From NCBI GenBank assembly GCA_036501845.1, contig DASXZO010000098.1, forward strand, positions 14,037-78,036: 64,000 nt of DNA, read 5' to 3'. Positions within the stretch are counted from its first letter, which is position 1. The number at the start of each line of letters is the position of its first letter. Of the stretch, positions 50,312 to 59,616 are shown one piece after another. The translations under genes were made by a program, and so were the position numbers. This DNA is from JBBREP01 sp036501845. Lineage in GTDB: Bacteria > Actinomycetota > Acidimicrobiia > IMCC26256 > PALSA-610. The notes beneath the pieces are model-generated. The model had not been told where the DNA came from and ran no database searches. It worked only from the letters and a program-made list of their open reading frames with translations.

Positions 50312-50587
50312 ATGGCCGTCGAGGTGAAGATTCCTACGGTGTTGCGGGCCCAGACCGACGGCAGTCCTTCGGTGTCGGTCGACGCCGCCACCGTCGGTGA
50401 CGTGTTCAAGGTCTTGGTCGAGCGCTACCCGGGCCTGCGCGAGAACCTGCTCGGCGACGACGGCGGCATGCACAAGTTCGTGAACGTCTTTCTCAACGAC
50501 GACGACATCCGCTACCTCGACAAGCTCGACACCAAGGTGTCGGACGGCGACGAGATCGCGATCCTTCCCGCGGTCGCCGGCGGCTGA
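50312..50587 (+). CDS. cysO: Sulfur carrier protein CysO
   Basis: A 91-residue ubiquitin-like protein of the MoaD/ThiS family. The start (VEVKIPTVLRAQTDG), the centre (HKFVNVFLNDDDIRYLDKL) and the end (DGDEIAILPAVAGG) match actinobacterial CysO. The C-terminal Gly-Gly becomes a thiocarboxylate that donates sulfur to CysM. ATG 50312 matches the usual start; ATG 50306 and GTG 50309 lie just upstream, and TATAGG at 50296 could be a -10 box for a near-leaderless transcript created after the upstream insertion. Confidence 0.92.
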   Translation: MAVEVKIPTVLRAQTDGSPSVSVDAATVGDVFKVLVERYPGLRENLLGDDGGMHKFVNVFLNDDDIRYLDKLDTKVSDGDEIAILPAVAGG

Positions 50588-50605
50588 CGCCGGGAGGCGC
50601 GCCCC

Positions 50606-51556
50606 ATGGCTCGCTACGACAGCATCCTCGATCTCATCGGCAACACGCCGCTGGTCGACGTGTCTCGCCTGTCACCCGCGCCCGGTGTGAAGATCCTCGC
50701 CAAGCTCGAGGGCCAGAACCCCGGCGGTTCGTCGAAGGACCGCATCGCCCTCGAGATGGTCAACCTCGCCGAGCGCGACGGTGTGCTCGACCCGGCCCGC
50801 GGCGACACGATCCTCGAGCCGTCATCGGGCAACACGGGTATCGGGCTCGCGCTCGTCGCCAAATTGCGCGGCTACCACCTGCGCGTCGTGATGCCCGAGA
50901 ACGTGTCGGTGGAACGCCGTCAACTGCTCGAGATCTTCGGCGCCGAGATCACGCTCTCGCCCGGCGAGGAGGGCAGCAACGGCGCGATCCGACTGGCCGA
51001 GAAGATCGTGGCCGACGAGCCGAGCTACAAGTTCCTCTTCCAGTACGGCAACCCGGCCAACCCGCTCGCGCACTACAAGGGAACCGGCCCCGAGATCCTC
51101 GCCGATTGCCCCGAGATCGACGTGTTCGTCGCCGGCCTCGGCACGAGCGGCACGCTGATGGGCGCGGGTCGCTACCTCAAGGAGCACAAGCCCGACGTGA
51201 AGATCGTGGCTGTGGAGCCGCCGGCCGGCGAGCTCGTGCAGGGCCTGCGCAATCTCGACGATGGTTTTGTGCCGCCGATCTTCGAGCCGGGTGTGCTCGA
51301 CCGCAAGACGATCATGCGCCCCCGGCAGTCGATCGAGTGGACGCGCCGATTGCTCAACGAATGCGGCGTGTTCGCCGGCATCTCGTCGGGCGCGGCCGTA
51401 GGTGGTGCGGCGCGCTACATCGAACAGACCGCGATGACGAGCGGCACTGTGGTGACGTTGCTGCCCGACGGCGGTTGGAAGTATCTCTCGAGCGGCGCGT
51501 GGACCGACGACATCGACACCGTCACTGAGCGCGCCACCCGCATCAACTACTGGTGA
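50606..51556 (+). CDS. cysM: CysO-dependent cysteine synthase CysM
   Basis: A 316-residue PLP enzyme. The PLP Lys is in NPGGSSKDR (about residue 44), the phosphate loop is GLGTSGTL, and the substrate loop is EPSSGNTG. In mycobacteria CysM uses O-phosphoserine and thiocarboxylated CysO. The C-terminal end TRINYW is close to the exposed tail that inserts in the active site in the mycobacterial enzyme. It follows cysO by 18 bp and overlaps the next gene by GTGA. Confidence 0.95.
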   Translation: MARYDSILDLIGNTPLVDVSRLSPAPGVKILAKLEGQNPGGSSKDRIALEMVNLAERDGVLDPARGDTILEPSSGNTGIGLALVAKLRGYHLRVVMPENVSVERRQLLEIFGAEITLSPGEEGSNGAIRLAEKIVADEPSYKFLFQYGNPANPLAHYKGTGPEILADCPEIDVFVAGLGTSGTLMGAGRYLKEHKPDVKIVAVEPPAGELVQGLRNLDDGFVPPIFEPGVLDRKTIMRPRQSIEWTRRLLNECGVFAGISSGAAVGGAARYIEQTAMTSGTVVTLLPDGGWKYLSSGAWTDDIDTVTERATRINYW

Positions 51557-52593
51557 GCACCGACCACAGCCACCGCGACGACGATGGTGTCGCCCGCGCG
51601 GTTGACGCGCTGCGCGCCGGCGAGCTCGTGGCCTTTCCCACCGAGACGGTGTACGGGCTCGGCGCCGATGCCGCGTCGAGTGCCGCGGTCGCTCATCTGT
51701 ACGCGGTGAAGGGCAGGCCGCGCGACCATCCCGTGATCGTGCACGTGCACGCGCTCGACGCACTCGACCGAGTAGCCACCGATGTACCGGGCTGGGCGCG
51801 TGCCCTCGCGGCCGAGTGCTGGCCGGGTCCGCTCACGCTGGTGGTGCCGCGCCGCGCCGGCGCAGTGTGCGACGAGGTCACGGGCGGGCGCCCGACCGTT
51901 GGCGTGCGCGTTCCCGCGCACGTGCTTGCGCTCGAGCTCCTCGAAGCGTTCGCCGGGGGAGTGGCGGCGCCCTCGGCGAATCGCTTCGGGCGCGTGTCGC
52001 CCACCACCGCCCAGCACGTGCGCACCGACCTCGGTGACGACGTCGCGGTGGTGCTCGACGGCGGTGCGTGCGCGGTTGGCGTGGAGTCGACGATCGTGGA
52101 CGCAACGAACATGTCCGGGCCGCGGATCCTTCGCCACGGCGCGATCGACGCGACGACCATCGAACGCGTCACCGGTGTGGCGAGCGCGACGGTGACCGAC
52201 GGCACGGTCGCCGCGCCCGGAACGCTTGCGTCGCACTACGCACCGCGCGCTCGCATCGAGCTCGCCGCCGACGTCGACGCGGCCTACGCGCGCGCTGCGC
52301 AACTCGCCGACGCCGGGCGGGCGACGGGGATGCTGCTGATGCGCGAGCGCGGCGCCGATCACCGCGAGCCTCCTGTGGGAGTGGTCGTGCTCGACGCGCC
52401 CCACGACGCCGACGATTACGCGCGTGTGCTGTACGCGCGGATGCGTGACGCCGACAGTTGCGGTCTCGACGTGTTGGTAGCAGTGCCGCCGCCCCAGCAC
52501 GGCATCGGCATGGCAGTCGCAGATCGACTGCGCCGGGCCGCTACCGTTGACCCCGATGGCGAAGGCTGGGAGCCGGCCCACTTCGGGAGCTGA
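51553..52593 (+). CDS. L-threonylcarbamoyladenylate synthase (Sua5 type)
   Basis: A 346-residue protein with a YrdC domain (residues 10-200: FPTETVYGLGADA, KGRPRDHPVIVHV, WPGPLTLVV, PSANRFGRVSPT) and a C-terminal Sua5 domain (after about 215, joined by the linker GTLASHYAPR). It makes threonylcarbamoyl-AMP for the t6A37 modification of tRNAs reading ANN codons. It begins at a GTG overlapping cysM. In mycobacteria this position holds a rhomboid-type gene, so the local order has changed. Confidence 0.93.
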   Translation: MSTDHSHRDDDGVARAVDALRAGELVAFPTETVYGLGADAASSAAVAHLYAVKGRPRDHPVIVHVHALDALDRVATDVPGWARALAAECWPGPLTLVVPRRAGAVCDEVTGGRPTVGVRVPAHVLALELLEAFAGGVAAPSANRFGRVSPTTAQHVRTDLGDDVAVVLDGGACAVGVESTIVDATNMSGPRILRHGAIDATTIERVTGVASATVTDGTVAAPGTLASHYAPRARIELAADVDAAYARAAQLADAGRATGMLLMRERGADHREPPVGVVVLDAPHDADDYARVLYARMRDADSCGLDVLVAVPPPQHGIGMAVADRLRRAATVDPDGEGWEPAHFGS

Positions 52594-53461
52594 AGCGACC
52601 GCGAGACCTCGCCGCTCTCGGCGAAGCCGAGGCAATTCAATCGGCGTGTTCGATTCGGGGCTCGGCGGCCTCAGCATCGTGCGCGCGCTCATCGACCTGG
52701 TGCCCGGTCGCGATCTTGTCTACTTCGGCGACACGGGGCGATTCCCCTACGGGCCGAAGCCCGCCGACGAGGTCGCGAAGTTCGCCATGCAGATCACCGA
52801 GGTGTTGCTCGAGCGCGACGTCGCCATGGTCGTAGTCGCATGCAACACCGCCGCCGCGGTTGCGCTCGACGACCTGCAGGATCGTGTCGACGTGCCCGTG
52901 GTGGGCGTGATCGAGCCCGGCATCCGGGCCGCGAAGCGCGCCACCGTCACCGGCCGCGTCGGCGTGATCGGCACCGTCGGCACGGTGCGGTCCGGCGCAT
53001 ATCAGCGCGCTGTCGCGCGGATCGCACCCGACCTCCACGTGTTGTGCGCGGCGTGCCCCGGTTTCGTGGAGTTCGTCGAGGCCGGCGACACCGACTCCGA
53101 TCAGGTGCACGTGCTCGCCGAACGGCTGCTCGCGCCACTGCGCGCCGCGGCGGTCGACACGCTGGTGCTCGGATGCACGCACTACCCGATGCTGGCGCGC
53201 ACGATCGGCGACGTGATGGGACGCGACGTGGTGCTGGTGTCGAGCGCGGAGGAGACGGCGTTCGAGGTCGATCGACTGCTCGCCGAGTGCGACGGCGCGC
53301 ACGACGACACCGCGAGCAACAACCCCACGATCACGAACCAAACCGCCACAACCGCCGGGCGGCACGAGTTTGTCACGAGCGGCGACGTCGCGATGTTCCG
53401 TCGCCTCGGCGCGCGCTTCTGTGGCCCAGAGGTGAAGCGCGTGGAGGCGTTCCACTGGTGA
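52556..53461 (+). CDS. murI: Glutamate racemase
   Basis: A 301-residue racemase making D-glutamate for peptidoglycan. It has GVFDSGLGGLSIVRAL, YFGDTGRFPYG, the first catalytic Cys in VVACNTAAA (about 95) and the second in VLGCTHYP (about 206). ATG 52556 overlaps the 3' end of the sua5-type gene by 38 nt; a TTG nine bases earlier is possible. An Arg-rich N-terminal lead of about 25 residues and a Thr/Asn-rich insertion near residue 245 are lineage features. Confidence 0.95.
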   Translation: MAKAGSRPTSGAEATARPRRSRRSRGNSIGVFDSGLGGLSIVRALIDLVPGRDLVYFGDTGRFPYGPKPADEVAKFAMQITEVLLERDVAMVVVACNTAAAVALDDLQDRVDVPVVGVIEPGIRAAKRATVTGRVGVIGTVGTVRSGAYQRAVARIAPDLHVLCAACPGFVEFVEAGDTDSDQVHVLAERLLAPLRAAAVDTLVLGCTHYPMLARTIGDVMGRDVVLVSSAEETAFEVDRLLAECDGAHDDTASNNPTITNQTATTAGRHEFVTSGDVAMFRRLGARFCGPEVKRVEAFHW

Positions 53462-54222
53462 GTAGCGAGGTCGGTGCGGGCGCGGACAACGGCGATTTCG
53501 CGGTCACGGTGCTCGGATGCTCGGGTTCGTACAACTCGGCCGGCAGTCCGTGCAGTGGTTATCTCGTGCGCGCGGGCGGCAAGAATCTCTGGCTCGATTG
53601 CGGGAACGGCACGCTTACGAATCTGCAACGCCACATCGATCCGGCCGCGGTCGATGCGATCGTGGTCACCCACTCGCATCCCGACCATTGCGTCGACCTG
53701 TTCGGCATGCACGTGCTCGCCACCTACGGCCTCGAACGGGCAGGGATTCCTGTGATCGCGGCGCCCGACGTGGAAGCATGCATGCGCCCACTTGCTCGCA
53801 GCTGGAAGTCGACGTTCGATTGGCAGGAGGTGGGCGACGGCGACCGCACGGAGATCGGTGGTATGCAGCTCCACTTCTTGCGCACCGACCATCCCGTGCC
53901 CACGCTCGCGGTCGAGATGCGCGCCGCCGGCAAACGCTTCGTCTACACGGCCGACACCGGCCCGACCTGGTCGCCCGAGGCGTTCGAGCCCGGCGCCGAC
54001 CTGTTGTTGAGCGAGGCGACGTATCTGCACGACGACCGCCGCAGCGACATCCATATCTCGGCCAAGCAGGCCGGAACGTTCGCGCGCGATGCGCGCGCGC
54101 AACGCCTGGTGCTCACACACCTCTGGCCCACTGTGGATCGTGCGCTCGCGCAAGCTGAAGGTTCCGACGCGTTCGGCGACGCGGTGGCGCTTGCCGCAGT
54201 GCACGATCACTACACGCTCTGA
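53458..54222 (+). CDS. Metallo-beta-lactamase-fold phosphodiesterase (Rv1339-like)
   Basis: A 254-residue MBL-fold hydrolase. Metal ligands include THSHPDHCVDL (about 66-76), H in TDHPVP, D in YTADTGPT and the final H in AAVHDHY. By position after murI and before rph it matches mycobacterial Rv1339, reported as an atypical class II cyclic-AMP phosphodiesterase. GTG 53458 overlaps the murI stop. Confidence 0.9.
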   Translation: MSSEVGAGADNGDFAVTVLGCSGSYNSAGSPCSGYLVRAGGKNLWLDCGNGTLTNLQRHIDPAAVDAIVVTHSHPDHCVDLFGMHVLATYGLERAGIPVIAAPDVEACMRPLARSWKSTFDWQEVGDGDRTEIGGMQLHFLRTDHPVPTLAVEMRAAGKRFVYTADTGPTWSPEAFEPGADLLLSEATYLHDDRRSDIHISAKQAGTFARDARAQRLVLTHLWPTVDRALAQAEGSDAFGDAVALAAVHDHYTL

Positions 54223-54267
54223 TCACCTCGATCATCGCAATGCTCGAACGAATGAAGGGAAGCACGT

Positions 54268-55008
54268 ATGGCGCGGGCCTCGGGTCGGGCCACCGACCAG
54301 ATGCGCGAAGTGGTGTTCACGCGCGACTACACGGAGATGGCGAGCGGTGTCGCGCTCGTCGAGTTCGGCCGCACCCGGGTGCTGTGCACCGCCTCGATCG
54401 AGACGCGCGTACCGCCGTGGTTGCGCAACTCCGGTCGCGGCTGGGTGACAGCCGAGTACTCGATGCTGCCGGGATCGAGTCCTGAACGCGTCGACCGTGA
54501 GGCGGCGAAAGGCAAGCAGTCGGGCCGCACGCAGGAGATCCAGCGACTGATCGGGCGCGCGCTGCGGTCGGTCACCGATCTGAACGCGATGGCCGAGATG
54601 CAGATCACCGTCGACTGCGATGTGTTGCAGGCCGACGGCGGCACGCGCACCGCGTCGATCTGTGGCGGCTGGATCGCGTTGCACGACGCCTGCTCGCGCG
54701 CCGTCGCCGCGGGCCAGCTCACCCGCCATCCCGTGCGCGAGCCATGCGCGGCCGTGTCGGTCGGTGTGGTCGACGGCGTCGCCGTGCTCGATCTCGAGTA
54801 CGTCGAGGACAGCCGGGCCGAGGTGGACATGAACGTGGTGATGACCGCGTCGGGCACGTTCGTAGAGGTGCAAGGCACGGCCGAGGGCATGACGTTCTCG
54901 CGGGCCGAACTCGACGCGATGCTGGCGCTCGCGGAAGGCGGGATCGCCGATCTCGTAGCCGCGCAGCGCGACATGGTGGCCGAGCCGCCCGCACCGCGCG
55001 CTCGATGA
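54268..55008 (+). CDS. rph: Ribonuclease PH
   Basis: A 246-residue phosphorolytic 3'-5' exoribonuclease that trims tRNA 3' ends. Conserved parts include FTRDYTEMASGVALVEFGRTRVLCTAS, RGWVTAEYSMLPGSS, GRTQEIQRLIGRALR and CDVLQADGGTRTASI. The ATG at 54268 follows GAAGGGAAG. Its stop overlaps the start of rdgB. Confidence 0.97.
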   Translation: MARASGRATDQMREVVFTRDYTEMASGVALVEFGRTRVLCTASIETRVPPWLRNSGRGWVTAEYSMLPGSSPERVDREAAKGKQSGRTQEIQRLIGRALRSVTDLNAMAEMQITVDCDVLQADGGTRTASICGGWIALHDACSRAVAAGQLTRHPVREPCAAVSVGVVDGVAVLDLEYVEDSRAEVDMNVVMTASGTFVEVQGTAEGMTFSRAELDAMLALAEGGIADLVAAQRDMVAEPPAPRAR

Positions 55009-55706
55009 GCGCGAGCGAGGCGCGCCTAACGTTCCCGTTCGTGCTCGCCACCGGCAATGCCGACAAGGCACGCGAGATCCTGGAGATCTTCACCAATGCG
55101 GTGGGGGAGCTCCTGGCCGCCTCGGCGATCGACTACGCGGGCCGCACGTGCGGTTACCTGGTTGCGCCCGGCGCGGCGATCGCGCCGGCCGTCGCGGCGG
55201 TGCGCCCGCTCGAGACCCTACCCGACATCGAAGAGACCGGCACCACGCTCGAGGAGAATGCCCGTATCAAGGCCGAGGGCATGTTCGTGGCAACCGGCGT
55301 GACCGCGATTGCCGACGACACCGGCCTCGAGGTCGACGCGCTCGGTGGCGCGCCGGGCGTGTGGTCGGCGCGCTACGCGGGTGAGGACGTCACCTATGCC
55401 GACAACGTGCACAAGCTCTTGCAGGAGCTCACAGGCGTAGCCGCACCCGAGCGCACCGCCCGCTTCGCGACGGTGGCCCATGTGGCCGGCGGCGGGATCA
55501 CGCTCACCGTGCGCGGCGAGGTGGCCGGCACGATCACCGACGCGCCACGCGGCGCCGGCACCTTCGGCTACGACCCCGTGTTCGTTCCGAACGACGGCGA
55601 CGGTCGCACGTTTGCGGAGATGGACGCGAGCGAGAAACATGCGCTCTCCCATCGAGGCCGGGCGTTCCGCGCACTGGTCGACGCACTCGGCGCGCTCGAC
55701 GACTGA
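55005..55706 (+). CDS. rdgB: Non-canonical purine NTP pyrophosphatase (RdgB/HAM1)
   Basis: A 233-residue enzyme that hydrolyses ITP, XTP and dITP to monophosphates. It shows ATGNADKAREI, EENARIKAEG, IADDTGLEVDALGGAPGVWSARYAG, GTFGYDPVFVP and HALSHRGRA. It is about 30 residues longer than usual because of extra sequence between the first helix and EETGTT (about residues 28-65). Confidence 0.95.
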   Translation: MSASEARLTFPFVLATGNADKAREILEIFTNAVGELLAASAIDYAGRTCGYLVAPGAAIAPAVAAVRPLETLPDIEETGTTLEENARIKAEGMFVATGVTAIADDTGLEVDALGGAPGVWSARYAGEDVTYADNVHKLLQELTGVAAPERTARFATVAHVAGGGITLTVRGEVAGTITDAPRGAGTFGYDPVFVPNDGDGRTFAEMDASEKHALSHRGRAFRALVDALGALDD

Positions 55707-55765
55707 CCGCTCACACGCAGACACGCACAAACGCACACACGCACAATCCAACGTCCGGAGGACCG

Positions 55766-56707
55766 ATGGCGATCGACCCGCAGGTGCAGGCTGTGTTGGC
55801 GATGCTGCCGCCGGACGGGCCCGGGCTCAGCGACGCGACGCTCGCGACCACACGTGAGTCGTTCGGCCTCATGATGCAGCTCGGCATGGGCGCGGTCGCC
55901 GACACGGTCGCCGTGCGCGAGGCCAGCGCCGACGGCGTTCCAGTGCGCGTGTACACGCCCGAGAGCGGACCATCGCCGAAGCCGATCGTGGTCTACATCC
56001 ACGGCGGCGGGTGGACGATCGGGAGCGTGCCCGACTACGACCCGTTGACGCGGCTGCTCGCGGCAGAAGTCGGAGCCGTAGTGGTGTCGGTCGACTACCG
56101 CCTCGCGCCCGAGCACCCGTATCCCGCGGCCGTCGACGACTGCTGGACCGCGCTGCAATGGTGTGTGGCGCACGCGGGTGAACTCGATGCCGACCCGGGT
56201 CGCATCGCAGTTGCCGGTGACAGCGCCGGCGGCAACCTCAGCGCAGTGATGGCGCAGCTCGCTGCCGAGCGCGGCGGACCGGAGCTGAAGTTGCAGGGTT
56301 TGATCTACCCCGCGGTGGATGCGTCCACCGAGTGGCCGTCGATGATCGCGAACGGCAAGGGCTACTTCCTCGAACGCGCCGACATGCAGTACTTCTACGG
56401 TGGCTATTGCCCCGACACCGACACCCGGACGCAGCCGCAGGTGTCGCCGTTGCTCCACCCGAGCCTCGCCGATCTCACGGGCCGCGGCCTCGCTCCTGCG
56501 CTCGTGATCACCGCCGAATACGACCCGCTCCGCGACGAGGGCGAGGCCTACGCCGCGGCCCTGCGCAATGCGGGCATCGACGTGGAAGCGGCGCGCTACG
56601 ACGGCATGATCCACGGTTTCGTGGGGATGCCCGCGTTGATCGAGGGCGGCCGGCGTGCCATCGACCAGGTCGTACGTGCACTCCGTGCCGCGCTCGGTAA
56701 TTTGTAG
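55766..56707 (+). CDS. Alpha/beta hydrolase, HSL (acetyl-esterase) family
   Basis: A 313-residue esterase. The oxyanion motif is HGGGW (about 79-83), the nucleophile Ser is in GDSAGG (about 152-157), the acid Asp in EYDPLRDEG (about 253) and the His in IHGFVGM (about 284). The leader before the ATG is an unusual ACGC/ACAC-rich run, and GGAGG precedes the start. Acts on short- to medium-chain esters; the physiological substrate is unknown. Confidence 0.92.
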   Translation: MAIDPQVQAVLAMLPPDGPGLSDATLATTRESFGLMMQLGMGAVADTVAVREASADGVPVRVYTPESGPSPKPIVVYIHGGGWTIGSVPDYDPLTRLLAAEVGAVVVSVDYRLAPEHPYPAAVDDCWTALQWCVAHAGELDADPGRIAVAGDSAGGNLSAVMAQLAAERGGPELKLQGLIYPAVDASTEWPSMIANGKGYFLERADMQYFYGGYCPDTDTRTQPQVSPLLHPSLADLTGRGLAPALVITAEYDPLRDEGEAYAAALRNAGIDVEAARYDGMIHGFVGMPALIEGGRRAIDQVVRALRAALGNL

Positions 56708-56722
56708 GTCGTTAGGAGGCCT

Positions 56723-57280
56723 GTGGCCGTCATCGACATCGCCGGATTCGTCGCCGATCTCAAGGATCATGCCGTCGAGCACGGCTTCCACGTGCACGAC
56801 GAGCGCCACTTCGTCGAGTCGTACTCGCTACGCCAGACGTGGGAGGTCGACCTCCATCCTGAGGAGGGCTGCGAGGGCCCGGTCGACCTCTACCTCTCGC
56901 TCGAGATCGACCCGCGGGTGCTGCTCGGCTTCGAGGACACCTTCATCGGGCTCGCCGACGACGAGGAGCCCGAGGACGAGTTCTTCTTCCCGCTCAACTT
57001 CACCTGGGCGTTGCCGCCGTTGCCGAAGGCGCCCGACCTGCTCGTACTCGCCACCGAACTCGCCGGGGTCGGCGGCCCGGAGTTGCCGCTCGAAGTGTCG
57101 GCCACCGACTCGTTCCCCAGCGCCACCGACGCGCCGGAGCGTTCGTTGCGCATCGTGGCGCACCAGCGTGTGTCACTCGTGCGCATCCGCACCGGCGACG
57201 AGGTGCCGTGCGAGACGCTCGAACGCTGCCTCGCGGTGAGCGGTTATCTACTCGACCAGGCTCCGGCCTGGCTCGATTGA
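56723..57280 (+). CDS. Conserved-looking acidic protein, function unknown
   Basis: A 185-residue acidic cytoplasmic protein without recognised motifs. It alternates beta strands and acidic loops (VDLYLSLEIDPRVLLGFEDTFIG, DDEEPEDEFFFPLNFTWALPP). It begins at a GTG just after AGGAGG and is probably co-transcribed with the esterase 15 bp upstream. It ends 4 bp before the convergent GGDEF-EAL gene. Confidence 0.65.
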   Translation: MAVIDIAGFVADLKDHAVEHGFHVHDERHFVESYSLRQTWEVDLHPEEGCEGPVDLYLSLEIDPRVLLGFEDTFIGLADDEEPEDEFFFPLNFTWALPPLPKAPDLLVLATELAGVGGPELPLEVSATDSFPSATDAPERSLRIVAHQRVSLVRIRTGDEVPCETLERCLAVSGYLLDQAPAWLD

Positions 57281-57284
57281 GCGC

Positions 57285-59459
57285 TCAGCGCAAGAGCGCG
57301 CGCGGTTCGCGGTGCATATACGACAGTGCATCGGCCGGCGGGAGCGCGGGCGCGAAGTAGAAGCCCTGGATGTAGTCGCAGCCGAGCGCCACGAGTGACG
57401 CGACGCGCTCGGCGCTGTCCACTCCTTCGGCGACCACGCGCATGCCGAGCGCGTGCGCGAGTTGGATCACCGACGCCACGATCGCGCTGCCCGCAGCCGC
57501 GTCGCCGAGCTCCAGCACGAACGAGCGGTCGATCTTCACGATCGAGACCGGCATGCGTCGCAGGTACGACAGCGACGAGTAACCGGTGCCGAAGTCGTCG
57601 ATGGCCAACTCGATGCCGAAACCTCGCAACCGGCGCAGCGCGCCCGACGTGGCGATCATGTCGTCCATCAACGTCGATTCGGTGAGCTCGAGGCTCAGCG
57701 TCGACGGGTCGACACCGGCCGCGGTCACGATCTTCTCGACGCGCTCCGCGAACTCGGGGTGCGCGAACTGTCGGGCCGACACGTTCACGGCCACGTGGGG
57801 TGTGGTGCCGTCGGGCCCGGCGTCCTTCCATGCCGCGAGTTGGGCGCAGGCGATCTCGAGCACTTGGTAACCGATCGGCACGATCAGGTCGCGGTCCTCG
57901 GCCACCTCGAGAAAGTCGCCCGGATACACGAGGCCCACACCGGGCCGGTTCCAGCGCAGGAGGGCCTCGAAGCTGCACACGGCGCCGCTCGTGATCTCGA
58001 TCACCGGTTGGTACTCGAGCACGAGTTCGCCCTCGTCGATCGCCCTGCGCAAGGCCTGTTCGGTGGCGAGACGGTTGGAGATGTTGGTGCGCAACTCCTC
58101 GTCGAACACCTCGAAACGGTTCCTGCCGCGCGCCTTGGCGCGGTACGCGGCGGAGTCGGCCTGCGAGAGCAGCAGGTCGGAGTCGCTCGACTCCTCGGCG
58201 ATGGCGATACCGATGCTCGCACCGAGGAACAGGTCGGTGTCGCGGATGCGGAACGGCTGCTCGATCACGGCGCGCACGCGTTCGGCGACGGTCGCCACGT
58301 CGGCGGGATCGGCCAGGTCGGGGCACAGCACCACGAACTCGTCACCACCGAAGCGGCACGCAAGGTCCGACGCGCGCAACACCGATTTGAGCCGCTTGGC
58401 CGCGGCGGCGAGAAGTTCGTCGCCGGCCGAGTGCCCGAGGGTGTCGTTCACGTGCTTGAAGTGATCGAGGTCGATGAACAGCACGGCAAGTGTCGTCGGG
58501 CGCCGCCGCGCCGCGAGCAGCTCGCGTTCGAGCGCCTCGAGGAACAGCTTGCGCGTCGCGAGCCCGGTGAGCACGTCGTAGCGCGCTTCCCGCTCGAGCG
58601 CGTCAGCGTTCGACTTGTGCTCGGTGATGTCGGTGATCTGACCGATTTGATAGAGCGGTTCGCCTTCGGGTGACCGCACGACGCCCACGTTCACGCGGCA
58701 CCACACATAGCTGCCGTCGCGCCGCCGGTAACGCTTGTCGATCATGTAGTCCTGCCGCTCGCCGGTTCGGCAACCGTCGTGCAGCAGGAGGTTCTCGGTG
58801 AGATCGTCGGGGTGGGTGAACTCGGCAAAAGTGTGCCCGACCATCTCGTCGGCCGAGTAGCCGAGCATCGCGCAAAACGCTGGGTTCACGCGGAAGAAGC
58901 GGCCGCTGAGCTCGGCCACCGCCATGCCGATCGGCGCGTGTTCGAACACTTCTTCGAACCGCATGCGCGCGTCGTGCAGCGAAGCGTCGGCGCGCTGCTG
59001 CTCCGCGTCACGCGCTCGGAGTTCGGCCGCGAGCTGTTCGTGATCGGTGACGTCGGCGCAATAGAGCGCGATCCCGCCCACTTCGGGGTCGTCGATCAGA
59101 TTGTGGAATGTGCCAATGATGCTGCGCACCTGACCCGACATGTGGATCGTGCGGTGCGCGAACGTCACCGGCACGCCGGGTTGGGCGAGCGCGTCGAGGA
59201 ACGCTTGTGCCGCGAGGTCGACGTCGTCCGGGTGGATGGCGTCGAGACCGCGCTGGGTGTTCCAATCGGCGTCGGCGTCCTGCCCGCAGAGGTGGTCGAC
59301 TGCAGCGGGACTCAGGTATTCGATCGCGCCGAGCGGCGACAACAGGCCCACGAGGTGGGGTGAATGGCGCAGCAGCTTGGCGTACGCCGTAGGCGTGAGG
59401 TCGGCGTCCGCGCGCGCGCTCGCCGGATCACGCCCGGTCGGTTCGTGGCCTTCGGTCAC
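57285..59459 (-). CDS. PAS-PAS-GGDEF-EAL c-di-GMP enzyme
   Basis: A 724-residue soluble protein. Two PAS domains (about residues 30-150 and 165-295, the latter ending in IGQITDITEHK) precede a GGDEF domain with RFGGDEFVVL (about 370), preceded by an RxxD site (RASD), and an EAL domain (FEALLRW, NVSARQF, ELTES, IDDFGTGYSSL, KIDRSF, AEGV). Both catalytic centres appear intact. GTG 59459 is chosen because the upstream open frame is Arg-rich; AAGGGG lies 11 nt before it. Confidence 0.9.
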   Translation of the reverse strand: MTEGHEPTGRDPASARADADLTPTAYAKLLRHSPHLVGLLSPLGAIEYLSPAAVDHLCGQDADADWNTQRGLDAIHPDDVDLAAQAFLDALAQPGVPVTFAHRTIHMSGQVRSIIGTFHNLIDDPEVGGIALYCADVTDHEQLAAELRARDAEQQRADASLHDARMRFEEVFEHAPIGMAVAELSGRFFRVNPAFCAMLGYSADEMVGHTFAEFTHPDDLTENLLLHDGCRTGERQDYMIDKRYRRRDGSYVWCRVNVGVVRSPEGEPLYQIGQITDITEHKSNADALEREARYDVLTGLATRKLFLEALERELLAARRRPTTLAVLFIDLDHFKHVNDTLGHSAGDELLAAAAKRLKSVLRASDLACRFGGDEFVVLCPDLADPADVATVAERVRAVIEQPFRIRDTDLFLGASIGIAIAEESSDSDLLLSQADSAAYRAKARGRNRFEVFDEELRTNISNRLATEQALRRAIDEGELVLEYQPVIEITSGAVCSFEALLRWNRPGVGLVYPGDFLEVAEDRDLIVPIGYQVLEIACAQLAAWKDAGPDGTTPHVAVNVSARQFAHPEFAERVEKIVTAAGVDPSTLSLELTESTLMDDMIATSGALRRLRGFGIELAIDDFGTGYSSLSYLRRMPVSIVKIDRSFVLELGDAAAGSAIVASVIQLAHALGMRVVAEGVDSAERVASLVALGCDYIQGFYFAPALPPADALSYMHREPRALLR

Positions 59460-59616
59460 CGCGGTGTCACCCCTTCTGATGACGCGAATTGTCGGCGCGG
59501 AGAGGTGCCGACCAAAGCGGCGTGGTCGCCGGTCACGTTGGCGCTCAAGTCGTCGCTCGAACGTGTCGAACCTGAGGAGGCGCGTGGTGGCCCGCAGTAA
59601 TCTGACTGCGGTGGCG

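Noticed and set aside
55716..55752. ACGC/ACAC-rich run as a possible CRISPR or regulatory repeat
   Set aside because: Short, irregular low-complexity stretch without spacers or a defined unit.
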